From: Spirochaetota bacterium
GTDB taxonomy: Bacteria; Spirochaetota; UBA4802; UBA5368
Direction: 5' to 3'
Length of the DNA: 64,000 nucleotides
Assembly: GCA_004297825.1 (NCBI GenBank)
Contig: SCSX01000066.1
Span: 1 to 64,000 of the forward strand
This document shows, piece by piece, positions 26,269-33,962 of this stretch; the first letter of the stretch is position 1, and each line of letters starts with the position of its first letter. The notes under the pieces are model-generated. The model had not been told where the DNA came from, did no database searches, and saw nothing but the letters and a program-made list of their open reading frames with translations. Made by a program: the position numbers and the translations under genes.

Positions 26269-27012
26269 ATGGACCGCGCGATATCTATACTCGTCTTTAT
26301 CAATATAATTGCCACCTCGTTCTTCTTTTACATCGGCGCCCTGATCATCTGGGCCTGCACGCGCCCCTTCGACAGGCGCCTTCGGTTCCTCCATCTGTAC
26401 ACCTGCTTCTGGGGCGCGTTTTACACCTATATCATGCCCGCGTGGCCGGCGAAGATCGAGGGCAGGAAGAAGATCAGGCGCGGCGCCACCTACGTGATCG
26501 TGTCGAACCACCAGTCGCAGCTCGATATCCTGGTGCTCTTCCGGCTCTATAAACATTTCAAGTGGGTGTCCAAGGCCGAGATATTCCGCTTACCGCTCAT
26601 CGGGTGGAACATGGTGCTGAACAACTACATCAAGCTCCGCAGGGGCGAGAAGGAAAGCATCGCGCAGATGATGGCCGACTCCGAGAAGCAGCTCGCACAG
26701 GGCAGCTCCATATTTATTTTCCCCGAGGGCTCCCGCTCCCCGGACGGGAACTTGAAGCAGTTCAAGATGGGGGCGTTCATACTCGCTAAAAAGATGAGGG
26801 TGCCGATAATGCCGGTCGTAGTGGAAGGCACGCGCCACGCCCTTCCCAAGTACAGCGTCAACTTCCACGGAACGCACCCCATAAAGGTACGCGTGCTCGA
26901 CGAGATTCCCTACGAACAATTCGCCGATAAAACCGTCGAGGAGACGGCCGCCCTGGTGCGGGACTATATCAACGGCGAGCTGGTGAAGCTGCAGAAGGAA
27001 ATGTACGGCTGA
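26269..27012 (+). CDS. Lysophospholipid acyltransferase (PlsC/LPLAT family)
   Basis: The 248-aa inner-membrane enzyme should transfer an acyl chain to lysophosphatidic acid or a related lysophospholipid. The HX4D catalytic motif is NHQSQLD (His81, Asp86). FPEGSRSPDG (151-160) binds the glycerol phosphate, and a third block VPIMPVVVEGTRHAL follows. An N-terminal membrane helix covers residues 6-30. ATG 26269 is preceded by GGAAAG; the open frame extends far upstream but without a credible start. It is 1-acylglycerol-3-phosphate acyltransferase-like, though lyso-ornithine or other LPLAT activity cannot be excluded. Confidence 0.9.
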   Translation: MDRAISILVFINIIATSFFFYIGALIIWACTRPFDRRLRFLHLYTCFWGAFYTYIMPAWPAKIEGRKKIRRGATYVIVSNHQSQLDILVLFRLYKHFKWVSKAEIFRLPLIGWNMVLNNYIKLRRGEKESIAQMMADSEKQLAQGSSIFIFPEGSRSPDGNLKQFKMGAFILAKKMRVPIMPVVVEGTRHALPKYSVNFHGTHPIKVRVLDEIPYEQFADKTVEETAALVRDYINGELVKLQKEMYG

Positions 27013-27014
27013 GA

Positions 27015-27046
27015 CGCCACACGTACGCGATCCCGTGCGTGTGGCG
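27015..27046. terminator. Strong hairpin between convergent genes
   Basis: CGCCACACGTACG and CGTGCGTGTGGCG form a 13-bp stem (one G-T pair) with a 6-base loop CGATCC. It starts two bases after the acyltransferase stop and precedes the end of the convergent AbrB-type gene. There is no T tract, so it may act as a bidirectional stop or 3'-end stabiliser. Confidence 0.6.
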
Positions 27047-27073
27047 AGCGTGCCGCACGATCTCCCCGGCGGG

Positions 27074-27289
27074 CTAGTCGATATTGTACCTCGTCCCGCT
27101 CAGCAACCGGTTTAAAACCTGCACCTTCAGCAAAACGATGCCCTCCCCGCTTTTCGATTTTGCGATCACGAGCTGGTCCCCGGTGTTTATGCCCAATTCC
27201 GCGCGCAGATCGGCCGGGATGACGATCTGTCCCTTCGGGCTCACCTTCCCGACCCCGTATACCTGCATATCATTTTCTTTTTTTGCCAT
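27074..27289 (-). CDS. AbrB/SpoVT-type DNA-binding protein
   Basis: The 71-aa protein contains a swapped-hairpin AbrB domain (KVSPKGQIVIPADLRAELGINTGDQLVI, about residues 14-41). Such proteins act as transition-state regulators or as the antitoxin half of toxin-antitoxin pairs. No PIN or other toxin gene is next to it, so a free-standing regulator is more likely. A consensus -35 box and a perfect 18-base palindrome lie about 130 bases upstream. GAGG lies five bases before ATG 27289. Confidence 0.85.
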   Translation of the reverse strand: MAKKENDMQVYGVGKVSPKGQIVIPADLRAELGINTGDQLVIAKSKSGEGIVLLKVQVLNRLLSGTRYNID

Positions 27290-27420
27290 GGGCGCCTCAT
27301 CTTCGATATCCTATCATTTCAATCCGGTATCGGTCCGGTAGTAACGATCCCGTCTCCGGCAATGGGCGGTTTTTCCTGTACCACCGGTGAAATTACCGTT
27401 ACCGGTGACGGCATAATTAT

Positions 27421-27438
27421 ACAAATGGCACCATTTGT
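27421..27438. promoter_or_regulatory. Palindromic operator in a divergent promoter region
   Basis: ACAAATGGCACCATTTGT is a perfect inverted repeat with a 2-base centre. On the minus strand TTGACA (27439-27434) overlaps its edge and TATAAT (27419-27414) and AATTAT lie at its other end, so the palindrome fills the promoter spacer of the AbrB-type gene. On the plus strand TTGTTT (27452-27457), a 16-base spacer and TATAAT (27474-27479) form a promoter for the next gene. The rest of 27290-27623 is AT-rich leader sequence. Confidence 0.6.
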
Positions 27439-27623
27439 CAAATATTATTATTTGTTTTACTTGTTTAACTTTTTATAATTTTATTACTTGACGCGATACG
27501 CCAAAGACGGCATCATGCAATCATGCATGGTCTCATCTGTTATTAGCGTGCGCGCAAGACGACAAGAGCATCACCCGGCCGCCTGTCATGGTTTCCGGGG
27601 ATATTCCCCGCACGGAGGATTAT

Positions 27624-28142
27624 ATGGACCTGTTGGACAAACTGAGCAAGCACGAGGTCCGCGAATTCGTTTCAAAGAGCTGGCTCACGCACGACGCCAT
27701 GTGGTTTTACTGCACCCTGCAGGAGTGCGGCGCGGAAACGGCAAATAGATTGAACAAGTCCGCGGTCCGCGCCATGGCCGGCATCGAGATTCAGAGAATA
27801 ATGAAGCTGATGGGCGATCCCAGGCCGGAGATTAAAACCTTCACACAGTTGCAGGAGATCATCGATACGACCTTCAGGTTCATCAAGCCCGATTTCATGA
27901 AGCTGTACTACGGCACCCCGGAAATAAATCTGTTTGTCGGCGGGTTTCACGAGTGTTTCGCCCACGACGGCCTGAAGAAATTCGGAATGATCGATAGCTA
28001 CGATTGCGGCGTAGTAGCCAGGGTCAGCACCTGGTTCGAAACCCTGGGGGTGAAATTCGAGATTTTACAGGATATCGAAAAGGGATGCCTGATGCACAAG
28101 TACGGAAAATGCGAAATTGCATACAGGTTTTTTCTTGAGTAA
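27624..28142 (+). CDS. DUF6125-like protein, possible metal-binding sensor
   Basis: The 172-aa soluble, mostly helical protein begins near SKSWLTHDAMWFYCTLQECGAETANRLNKSAVR, a pattern I associate with the DUF6125 family. The C-terminal half ends with KGCLMHKYGKCEIAYRF, whose Cys and His residues could bind a metal or haem. Function is unknown. ATG 27624 is preceded by GGAGG at five bases; an upstream in-frame ATG at 27588 has no such site. It is divergent from the AbrB-type gene and shares its palindromic control region. A short gene and a thioesterase follow on the same strand. Confidence 0.65.
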   Translation: MDLLDKLSKHEVREFVSKSWLTHDAMWFYCTLQECGAETANRLNKSAVRAMAGIEIQRIMKLMGDPRPEIKTFTQLQEIIDTTFRFIKPDFMKLYYGTPEINLFVGGFHECFAHDGLKKFGMIDSYDCGVVARVSTWFETLGVKFEILQDIEKGCLMHKYGKCEIAYRFFLE

Positions 28143-28196
28143 AGAGCACCGGCAGGCGGAAATGACTTCAGGGTCTCACAGAAGGAGGAACGACTC

Positions 28197-28247
28197 ATGT
28201 CTATGAGTACCGCGATAGGAAAATTAAAATTCCGGGTAAAATCATGA
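28197..28247 (+). CDS. Short leader reading frame coupled to the thioesterase gene
   Basis: A 16-codon frame (MSMSTAIGKLKFRVKS) is preceded by an excellent ribosome-binding site, AAGGAGGA (28182-28189), and ends in ATGA overlapping the thioesterase start. The thioesterase ATG itself has no good ribosome-binding site. The mini-frame therefore probably recruits ribosomes and hands them on by re-initiation. It could also be the relic of a longer, frameshifted protein. Confidence 0.5.
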   Translation: MSMSTAIGKLKFRVKS

Positions 28248-28678
28248 ATGATGAAACTTCGCATAAAAGACCGCTGGAAGTTTTTTTGCCGTTCAAAGTA
28301 CAGACATATGATATCGATTTTGCGGGAATCGTCAGTAATATCACGTATGTTCGATGGCTCGAAGACCTGCGCCTCCAATTGCTTGAAACGTACTACCCCC
28401 TCGACACGCTGATTAGAGATGGCAATGTCCCCATTATTCAGACGACGCAGATAGAATATCGAAGGCCGATACGGATGTTCGATAAAGTGACCGGGCACAT
28501 TTGGATGAGTGAATTTGATTCGCCCCGGTGGACGGCGCGCATGGAAATCACGGTTAACGATAAAACCGCGGCCACCGCGAGCCAGAGCGGGGTATTTATC
28601 AGCATGCTGACCATGAAACCGTCCGCGGCACCGGAATCATTGCAGAAGCGCTTTGATGACGCCATGCGCGAAAATTGA
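28244..28678 (+). CDS. Hotdog-fold acyl-CoA thioesterase (4HBT family)
   Basis: The 144-aa protein is a single hotdog domain. The segment TYDIDFAGIVSNITYVRWLED corresponds to the 4-hydroxybenzoyl-CoA thioesterase signature, with the catalytic Asp in YDIDFAG. Conserved strands follow (TQIEYRRPIRMFDKVTGHIWM). It should hydrolyse short or aromatic acyl-CoA thioesters in the cytoplasm. Length fits YbgC/4HBT relatives. Its ATG overlaps the stop of a short leader frame by four bases. Confidence 0.85.
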   Translation: MNDETSHKRPLEVFLPFKVQTYDIDFAGIVSNITYVRWLEDLRLQLLETYYPLDTLIRDGNVPIIQTTQIEYRRPIRMFDKVTGHIWMSEFDSPRWTARMEITVNDKTAATASQSGVFISMLTMKPSAAPESLQKRFDDAMREN

Positions 28679-28764
28679 CGCTTTTCCGCACAGCCGCTCC
28701 CGCCCGAGGTCCGGAAATCCCATGATCCGCCGGAGTATCTTTCCCGTCCGCGGATATGAAATGA

Positions 28765-28968
28765 TTATTCCGCTTTCCTGGTCGAAATTCCGAATGGCAG
28801 GTACCCCGGGCACCGCGAAAGGAGACTCGTCACCAGGAAAAGTACGGCGATGACACCCAGGATAATGGCGGCGGTGCCCGTGATCTGCCCGGTAAAATAA
28901 AGCACCGCGATGAGAATCGCCACCGCGGTCCTGATAATCCTGTCTATGGTCCCCATGTTTTTTTTCAT
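28765..28968 (-). CDS. DUF2892 (YgaP-like) small membrane protein
   Basis: The 67-aa protein has two transmembrane helices and the start MGTIDRIIRTAVAILIAVLYF typical of DUF2892, the membrane part of the YgaP sulfurtransferase found also as a stand-alone protein. A single Cys lies in SLLSRCPGYLPFG. Function is unknown. GGGGGAAG precedes ATG 28968. A 30-aa membrane peptide gene lies 37 bases upstream on the same strand. Confidence 0.85.
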   Translation of the reverse strand: MKKNMGTIDRIIRTAVAILIAVLYFTGQITGTAAIILGVIAVLFLVTSLLSRCPGYLPFGISTRKAE

Positions 28969-29005
28969 TGGAAACTTCCCCCGGTATTAATTTTTCCTAA
29001 ATACA

Positions 29006-29098
29006 TTAATTGACTATCCATTGAATCGCGAGAACCACGGCCGCGATGATGCCGGCGCAGATCGCACACACCAGGATGATTTTCAGGATTTTAACCAT
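29006..29098 (-). CDS. Possible 30-aa single-helix membrane protein
   Basis: A 30-codon frame begins MVKILKIILVCAICAGIIAA and ends IQWIVN, so nearly the whole chain is one transmembrane helix with a Lys-containing N terminus. AGGGGAA lies about seven bases before its ATG, a good ribosome-binding site. It precedes the DUF2892 gene on the same strand by 37 bases, so the two may be co-transcribed. Too short for domain assignment. Confidence 0.5.
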   Translation of the reverse strand: MVKILKIILVCAICAGIIAAVVLAIQWIVN

Positions 29099-29302
29099 AC
29101 CCGCTTCCCCTCGCAGTGCCGTTGGCCTCGTTTAATAATGTACAGAGAGGGAACCGGATAGTCAAGGAATGGGGGCGATGGTGCGCCGGGTATGGGACGA
29201 CATTTATAAAATTCCCCTGCCCGCGTGCATATATTTCTTGCAGGCCGGGAAAAAACATAGAAAAGTATTCCCGATTAATAATTGTGAGTGAGGGGCACGC
29301 CC

Positions 29303-30451
29303 ATGGAACCATCACCTCATCCATCCGCAACGGCACAGGCACGCCGTTATGACCTCGATTGGCTCAGGGTCCTGGCCGTCCTTCTGCTGGTGCCGTTTCA
29401 TTCGGCCCTGGTATTCAACCTCGACCCGAACGCCATTGTATACATGAAAGATGTCGTGCAGAGCGAATTCCTGGTCCACGCGGCAGGCTTCATCCATAGA
29501 TGGCATATGCCGCTGTTGTTTTTCATAGCCGGCGCGGCGACATGGCTCGCCCTGGGCGTTCGCACCGGCGACCGATACTTGAGGGAACGCGTTGCACGCC
29601 TGCTGGTGCCATTCGCATTCGGCCTTGTCGCGTTGATTCCGCCCATGACCTACGTACACTTCCTCGATCGCGCCGATACGCCGGGTTTCTGGCGGCACTT
29701 TGCAGGCTTCTGGACGCTCGATCCCCATGATTTGAGCGGTCTGGGAGGTACACTTACCGTGGGCCATCTCTGGTTCATCCTTTTCCTGTTCATCTTTTCG
29801 GTCGGCGCGCTGCCCCTGTTCGCGCGCCTGCGCGGCGTTCGCCGACAGGTACTCGTTGACCGGCTGGCGGGCTGGTGCGCAAAACCGGGGATGATTCTGA
29901 TCCTTCCCGGATTGCTGCTCGCCATCGCGGCCGCGATACCGTTGCTGGGCGACAAGAATCCTTTTTTCTATTTCAGCGTTTTCATCCTGGGCGGCGTCTT
30001 CATGACCGACGGGCGTTTCCGGCAGGCGGTCGATCGACAGCTGAAGGCGGCCGTTGCACTGGGGATCGCCTTGGTGGCGCTCAACTACCTTTTTCCGCTG
30101 CAGTACCAGGAGGAATGGTCATGGCAGTGGATGGCGCTGGGGACCCTGTACATCCTCAGCCGCTGGGTGTGGGTTCTCGTCTTTATCGGCGCGGGCCGCC
30201 GCCTCCTGGTCCGTACAAACAAGGTCCTGGATTACGCCGCCGAGGCCGCGTATCCCTTCTACATTCTGCATCTGCCGGTGGTTACTATGGTCACGTATTT
30301 TGTAATCCGGTTCGAAACGGTCATTGCGGTCAAATACGCGGTAATCGTGCTTGTCGCGATCGGCCTGACGCTGGCCGTCTACGAGGTCTTTGTCAAGCGG
30401 ATACGCCTCATGCGATTCCTGTTCGGGATGAAACCCCAGCTGCCGATATGA
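29303..30451 (+). CDS. Acyltransferase family 3 membrane protein
   Basis: The 382-aa protein has about ten transmembrane helices and the acyltransferase-3 signature near its start (RRYDLDWLRVLAVLLLVPFHSAL, with HRWHMPLLFFIAG later). Family members O-acylate sugars, glucans or lipids at the membrane; the pattern is closest to OpgC-like or generic glucan-modifying members. ATG 29303 has GAGGGG seven bases upstream. It stands alone between divergent small membrane genes and a convergent ferritin-like gene. Confidence 0.88.
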   Translation: MEPSPHPSATAQARRYDLDWLRVLAVLLLVPFHSALVFNLDPNAIVYMKDVVQSEFLVHAAGFIHRWHMPLLFFIAGAATWLALGVRTGDRYLRERVARLLVPFAFGLVALIPPMTYVHFLDRADTPGFWRHFAGFWTLDPHDLSGLGGTLTVGHLWFILFLFIFSVGALPLFARLRGVRRQVLVDRLAGWCAKPGMILILPGLLLAIAAAIPLLGDKNPFFYFSVFILGGVFMTDGRFRQAVDRQLKAAVALGIALVALNYLFPLQYQEEWSWQWMALGTLYILSRWVWVLVFIGAGRRLLVRTNKVLDYAAEAAYPFYILHLPVVTMVTYFVIRFETVIAVKYAVIVLVAIGLTLAVYEVFVKRIRLMRFLFGMKPQLPI

Positions 30452-30546
30452 AGCATTATGCCGGAAAGCTGTCGCCGGCACGATGATATAAATTCCCATA
30501 AGCTTTATCCGCCAGGAGCGTTAAAAGGACGACTTCATGCTGCATT

Positions 30547-30978
30547 TTAGGAAGAATATTCTTCTTTATATATAGCGGCATGAGATTTTTCATCGGGAAG
30601 TATGCGCCTGAGAATTTTCTGATACGAAGGCTCGAGGCCGGCCGCGAGAGCCGCTTCAATCATCCTGACGGCGTCCGACTCTTTACCGCTCAATGAGTTC
30701 AGCTTCTTTTTGAGAGGCATCACCGTCATCATACCGGCGATGAACCTGCCCACCGCCTTCCAGAAACTTTCATTTCCCGCCTGCTTGTTGAACCTGTTGA
30801 AATAATAGTGCTTGAATAACCTGCCATGCATATGCTCCTGTTCCGCTGCCTCTCTCAACCTGGCCCCGAGTTTTGGGTTTTTTTTCGCATACTGCATCGC
30901 AAGCACGGCATAAAGTCCTGACGCGAGCATTTCTTTCCGGAATGAACCTCTTACCAGCGACTCCAGATTATCCATCAT
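30547..30978 (-). CDS. Ferritin-like (rubrerythrin-type) protein
   Basis: The 143-aa all-helical protein has the spaced Glu and Glu-x-x-His pattern of a di-iron four-helix bundle: RKEMLASGLYAVLA, then AAEQEHMHGRLFKHYYF, then a third helix with MIEAALAAGLEP, and finally PDEKSHAAIYKEE. It may handle peroxide or store iron. There is no rubredoxin domain. GGAGGAGG precedes ATG 30978. It follows the sigma-factor gene in reading order, about 70 bases downstream of its end, so co-transcription is possible. Confidence 0.8.
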   Translation of the reverse strand: MMDNLESLVRGSFRKEMLASGLYAVLAMQYAKKNPKLGARLREAAEQEHMHGRLFKHYYFNRFNKQAGNESFWKAVGRFIAGMMTVMPLKKKLNSLSGKESDAVRMIEAALAAGLEPSYQKILRRILPDEKSHAAIYKEEYSS

Positions 30979-31050
30979 GCGGTCCTCCTCCTTATTGATT
31001 ATTTCTTATTACAAATGGCAATCCACCCCGACGGGCGCGCATGCCCGTGC

Positions 31051-31926
31051 TTAATGAATGCCGAATATATCCCTGAAGCGCGCGTGTTCCAGGGTGTTCC
31101 TCAGCCAACCGGTTATATCGGGTGGGCCGTAAAAAGGATCATTCCGGTAGATATCGAAAAACGGATCGTAATAGCTCTCCCTGAATTCATCCAGTTTCAG
31201 TTCCAGCGCATCCCGTAGCTTCATCGCTGATGGCTTGTTATACCTCAAGGCCCCGGGATCGATCCTGCCTGAATCAAGGAAAGACTTCATCTTATTCGAA
31301 CACCTGCATGGGCTGTTCGGATTCACATGGCCGCAGAGACCATTCATGTGGGAATATACCTTTCTCCTGGCCCGGGACAGGAGCTTTCTGAAATTACCGC
31401 GCGAAACACCAACGACTTCGCTTCCCACAACATCGGTCACCCTGAAGATTCCGCCGAGGATAAAGACGAGTCGCTCGATGCGGTTCAGGCAGATCAGCAT
31501 CCCCGCCATGCAGCCAATACGCAGGTCCTCCAGTATCATCCTGGAATCCGGATGAGACGAGTCACGGTTATCCGGTATAGATTCTATCAGCGAAACATAC
31601 TCGTCCAGGTCGGTAAACCTTCGTTCCAGCCGGCTCTTTTTCATCGTTGCAACATGGTTTGCCGTAATCCTGTACACCCATGTCCTGAAAGACCCCCTGT
31701 TCTCGTCATACGTCGCCAGGCTTGTCAGTATCTTTATTAAAATCTCCTGTGTAATATCAGCCGCTTCATCATGATCCATTACCATCTTAAAGGTAATATT
31801 ATAGATCCAATCCTGGTGCCTGTTAATCAAAGCCTCCAGCGAGACTCTGTCACCCGCAACCGATTCACGTATCAATCCGATATCGGACTTATCAGCTTGA
31901 ACGCTCTGAATTATCTCTTTACGCAT
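31051..31926 (-). CDS. ECF sigma factor with a Cys-containing C-terminal extension
   Basis: The 291-aa sigma-70-type factor has region 2 at about residues 25-100 (LINRHQDWIYNIT, DITQEILIKI, FRTWVYRITANHV) and a region 4 at about 135-192 ending SRGNFRKLLSRARRKVYSHM. A roughly 100-residue tail contains CGHVNPNSPCRC (Cys198, 207, 209), a motif seen in a subgroup of ECF factors that carry their own regulatory tail. No anti-sigma gene is adjacent, so the tail may be the sensory part, perhaps binding metal or responding to redox. Region 4 looks somewhat diverged. It precedes the ferritin-like gene. Confidence 0.85.
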   Translation of the reverse strand: MRKEIIQSVQADKSDIGLIRESVAGDRVSLEALINRHQDWIYNITFKMVMDHDEAADITQEILIKILTSLATYDENRGSFRTWVYRITANHVATMKKSRLERRFTDLDEYVSLIESIPDNRDSSHPDSRMILEDLRIGCMAGMLICLNRIERLVFILGGIFRVTDVVGSEVVGVSRGNFRKLLSRARRKVYSHMNGLCGHVNPNSPCRCSNKMKSFLDSGRIDPGALRYNKPSAMKLRDALELKLDEFRESYYDPFFDIYRNDPFYGPPDITGWLRNTLEHARFRDIFGIH

Positions 31927-32140
31927 GAAATACCGCCTCAGTGTTTAATTATTATAGCATCCGAAAGAGGCTGGTGTGACGAGGGGTATGAATATTTATC
32001 ATAAAATCAGGTATTTTCCGTGAATTATGAGATGAAAGATTCAGGCAACCCAGGGAGCCAACGAAATATTTTGTCCCATAAACTATAAATGAATTATCGC
32101 CGAATCTAATGTATCGGCTAAACGCCATCGTAATGTACCA

Positions 32141-32163
32141 TCCATGATACCCGGTATCATGGA
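32141..32163. promoter_or_regulatory. 23-bp palindrome, possible operator
   Basis: The arms TCCATGATACC and GGTATCATGGA are exact reverse complements around a single central C. It lies about 165 bases upstream of the DUF4332 start codon, in the divergent region. Perfect symmetry of this length suits binding by a dimeric regulator. Confidence 0.5.
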
Positions 32164-32187
32164 GTATTTGCTTTTATTCAAGGGGGC

Positions 32188-32223
32188 GGGTAAAATGTCC
32201 CCAAGCTGGGTTTTTTTACCCGG
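32188..32223. other. RNA-like hairpin upstream of the DUF4332 gene
   Basis: CGGGTAAAA pairs with TTTTACCCG around an 18-base interior that itself contains CCCC...GGG. The 3' arm contains seven consecutive T. It could be a terminator or attenuator in the leader, or a structured untranslated region. Confidence 0.4.
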
Positions 32224-32326
32224 GCATTGAGGGGTGTTCCGCGGAGGACGATTGCAAGTGGCGCGTTATCCTGAGGAATACCCCCCGGCAGAGTATGCTA
32301 GTACCGCATTTATTTGGAGATGATCC

Positions 32327-32986
32327 ATGCCATATTATATCGATGCCGAAAAAACGAATCTCGATGATTTACAAAAACGAATCGAGGAAACGGATTTAAT
32401 CCCGAGCCGCAGCTCACTAACCGTCAATATCGAGGATAATTTCGAAAAATTGAAAGCACAGGGCTTTCTGACTCTTTGGGATTTACGGAAGGAATTAAAA
32501 TATTCAAAAAATATCCCTTCGCTTTCGAAGAAAACCGGGGTTGATTACGATTACCTGGTACTACTTAGACGTGAAATCGAAGGCTATTTCCCCAAGCCCC
32601 TCCCGCTATGCGCCTTTGATGGGTTCCAGAAGGGTGAAATTGAAAAATTAGAAAAATGCGGTTTGAAGAATTCCGTTTTATTGCATGAAGCGCTGGATTC
32701 CGCGAAAAAGAGATCGGAAATCAGTGCCAGGACAGGAATAGCCGGCACGCGTATCGATATTTTTTATTCATTAATCGATCTCACAAGAATTCAATGGATA
32801 AGTCCGATTGCCGCGGGGATGCTGGTCGCCGCCGGATATGATACGATAAAAAGGGTCTCCCAGGCGGACGCCGATGAACTATATAATGCGCTCGACCGGG
32901 TGAATAAAGAAAGAAATTTTTTCAAGGGAAAAATAGGGCTTCGTGATGTGAAACGAATCGTGAAAGCGGCATCCTATGTGAAATAA
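32327..32986 (+). CDS. DUF4332 protein (helix-hairpin-helix DNA-binding-like)
   Basis: The 219-aa soluble protein resembles DUF4332 proteins, built of repeated helix-hairpin-helix units. Examples are LKAQGFLTLWDLRKELKYSKNIPSLSKKTGVDYDYLVLL, LEKCGLKNSVLLHEAL and MLVAAGYDTIKRVSQADADELYNAL. Such proteins resemble the HhH parts of DNA polymerases and may bind DNA non-specifically; no enzyme activity is known. GGAG precedes ATG 32327 by seven bases. Composition is more AT-rich than that of the genes before 30 kb. Confidence 0.7.
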   Translation: MPYYIDAEKTNLDDLQKRIEETDLIPSRSSLTVNIEDNFEKLKAQGFLTLWDLRKELKYSKNIPSLSKKTGVDYDYLVLLRREIEGYFPKPLPLCAFDGFQKGEIEKLEKCGLKNSVLLHEALDSAKKRSEISARTGIAGTRIDIFYSLIDLTRIQWISPIAAGMLVAAGYDTIKRVSQADADELYNALDRVNKERNFFKGKIGLRDVKRIVKAASYVK

Positions 32987-33115
32987 GGCGGGCTGATACG
33001 ACTCCGGCCCTCCAGGTTACGGGAATGGGAGAGGTGGCGATGGAAGCTCTCTGACATAACGGCTGGTACCGGAAGAATTCTCAACAAAAATCGACGTCGG
33101 ATCGGAAATGCGTAT

Positions 33116-33574
33116 ATGAAAAAAATCCAGGAAGTTTCAAGATCGATCGAAATAGCCGCCTCCCCCGGCCTGTGTTACCGGGTTATATGCGACATGGATA
33201 ACTATCATTCCTGGTTCAGTCACGTGAGGGATCTCGATATCAGGAAAACGGGAGACGACTGCCGGGCCCTGAGCGTCGTGTACACCTTCGACCTGCTGAT
33301 AAAGAAGGGACTGAAGATCGTGCTTGACTACCGATATGACGACGACGCGAGGATACTGCATTTCAAGTCGGCGGGGGGCGACGTCTCCCGGGCGGCAGGA
33401 ACGTACGAGTTCCGGGAGCTGCCGGAAGACCGGACCCTCCTCGTGTTCTCCCTCCGCGTCGATTTCGGCATGCTCATGCCGGCAAAGATCACGGAATTCC
33501 TGTCGGGACGGGTGCTCGACGATTTCGTGCAGATGGTCAAGGGGGAATGCGAGAGGCGGAAGGATTTATTCTAA
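33116..33574 (+). CDS. SRPBCC (START/Bet v1-like) protein, RatA/COQ10 type
   Basis: The 152-aa protein fits the polyketide cyclase / SRPBCC fold: RSIEIAASPGLCYRVICDMDNYHSWFSHVRDLDI at the start, a central beta-grasp and a C-terminal helix VLDDFVQMVKGECERR. Relatives bind hydrophobic ligands such as ubiquinone (COQ10) or act on ribosomes (RatA). The ligand here is unknown. No partner RatB-like gene is adjacent. Confidence 0.75.
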   Translation: MKKIQEVSRSIEIAASPGLCYRVICDMDNYHSWFSHVRDLDIRKTGDDCRALSVVYTFDLLIKKGLKIVLDYRYDDDARILHFKSAGGDVSRAAGTYEFRELPEDRTLLVFSLRVDFGMLMPAKITEFLSGRVLDDFVQMVKGECERRKDLF

Positions 33575-33634
33575 GGTTTCGGGGAGACCGCGCTCATTAA
33601 AATGCCGATTATTGAGTACCGATAAAACGTGAAA

Positions 33635-33835
33635 ATGAACGACGACAAACAAATGACACTGCCGGGCATGAGCTTCATGACCATGACCCTCGTCTGCCGG
33701 GAATGCAGGGCCGTCGTGCAGGACTCCGTGGCTATCGGCGCGGACGCCGGTCCCCTTCTTACGAAGTATGGCTGGTCGCGCGACGCCTTGGGCCTCCTGT
33801 GCGGCAAATGCAGGGAGGATGCCGGGGGGCGATAA
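33635..33835 (+). CDS. Small zinc-ribbon-like protein
   Basis: The 66-aa protein has two CxxC pairs (VCRECRA and LCGKCRE) 37 residues apart, suggesting one zinc site. Otherwise no domain is recognised. The start is uncertain: GTG 33629 lies two codons upstream, and neither has a strong ribosome-binding site. It follows the SRPBCC gene by about 60 bases on the same strand. Confidence 0.5.
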   Translation: MNDDKQMTLPGMSFMTMTLVCRECRAVVQDSVAIGADAGPLLTKYGWSRDALGLLCGKCREDAGGR

Positions 33836-33962
33836 CACGGCGAGGTCCGTTGTCGCGCGCACACACCCGGCATATATCCGTGTACCGGTAGCGCCCTCTT
33901 TAAAAAATCCGGCTTTCACTGCCCGGAGGAAAACGCCTCTCCCGCGGCAGACGACCGGACGG

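Larger units (their letters stand above)
31927..32326. other. Intergenic region with two structured sites
   Basis: About 400 AT-rich bases separate the divergent sigma-factor and DUF4332 genes. They hold a near-perfect palindrome at 32141-32163 and a long-armed hairpin at 32188-32223, described separately. No open frame here looks coding. Confidence 0.6.

Noticed and set aside
28244-28678. Thioesterase as a frameshifted pseudogene
   Set aside because: The downstream frame is complete with all family motifs, and the upstream mini-frame is better explained as a translational leader, although a lost N terminus is not excluded.
32188-32223. Known riboswitch class
   Set aside because: The hairpin does not match any riboswitch consensus I can recall; only a generic structured element is supported.
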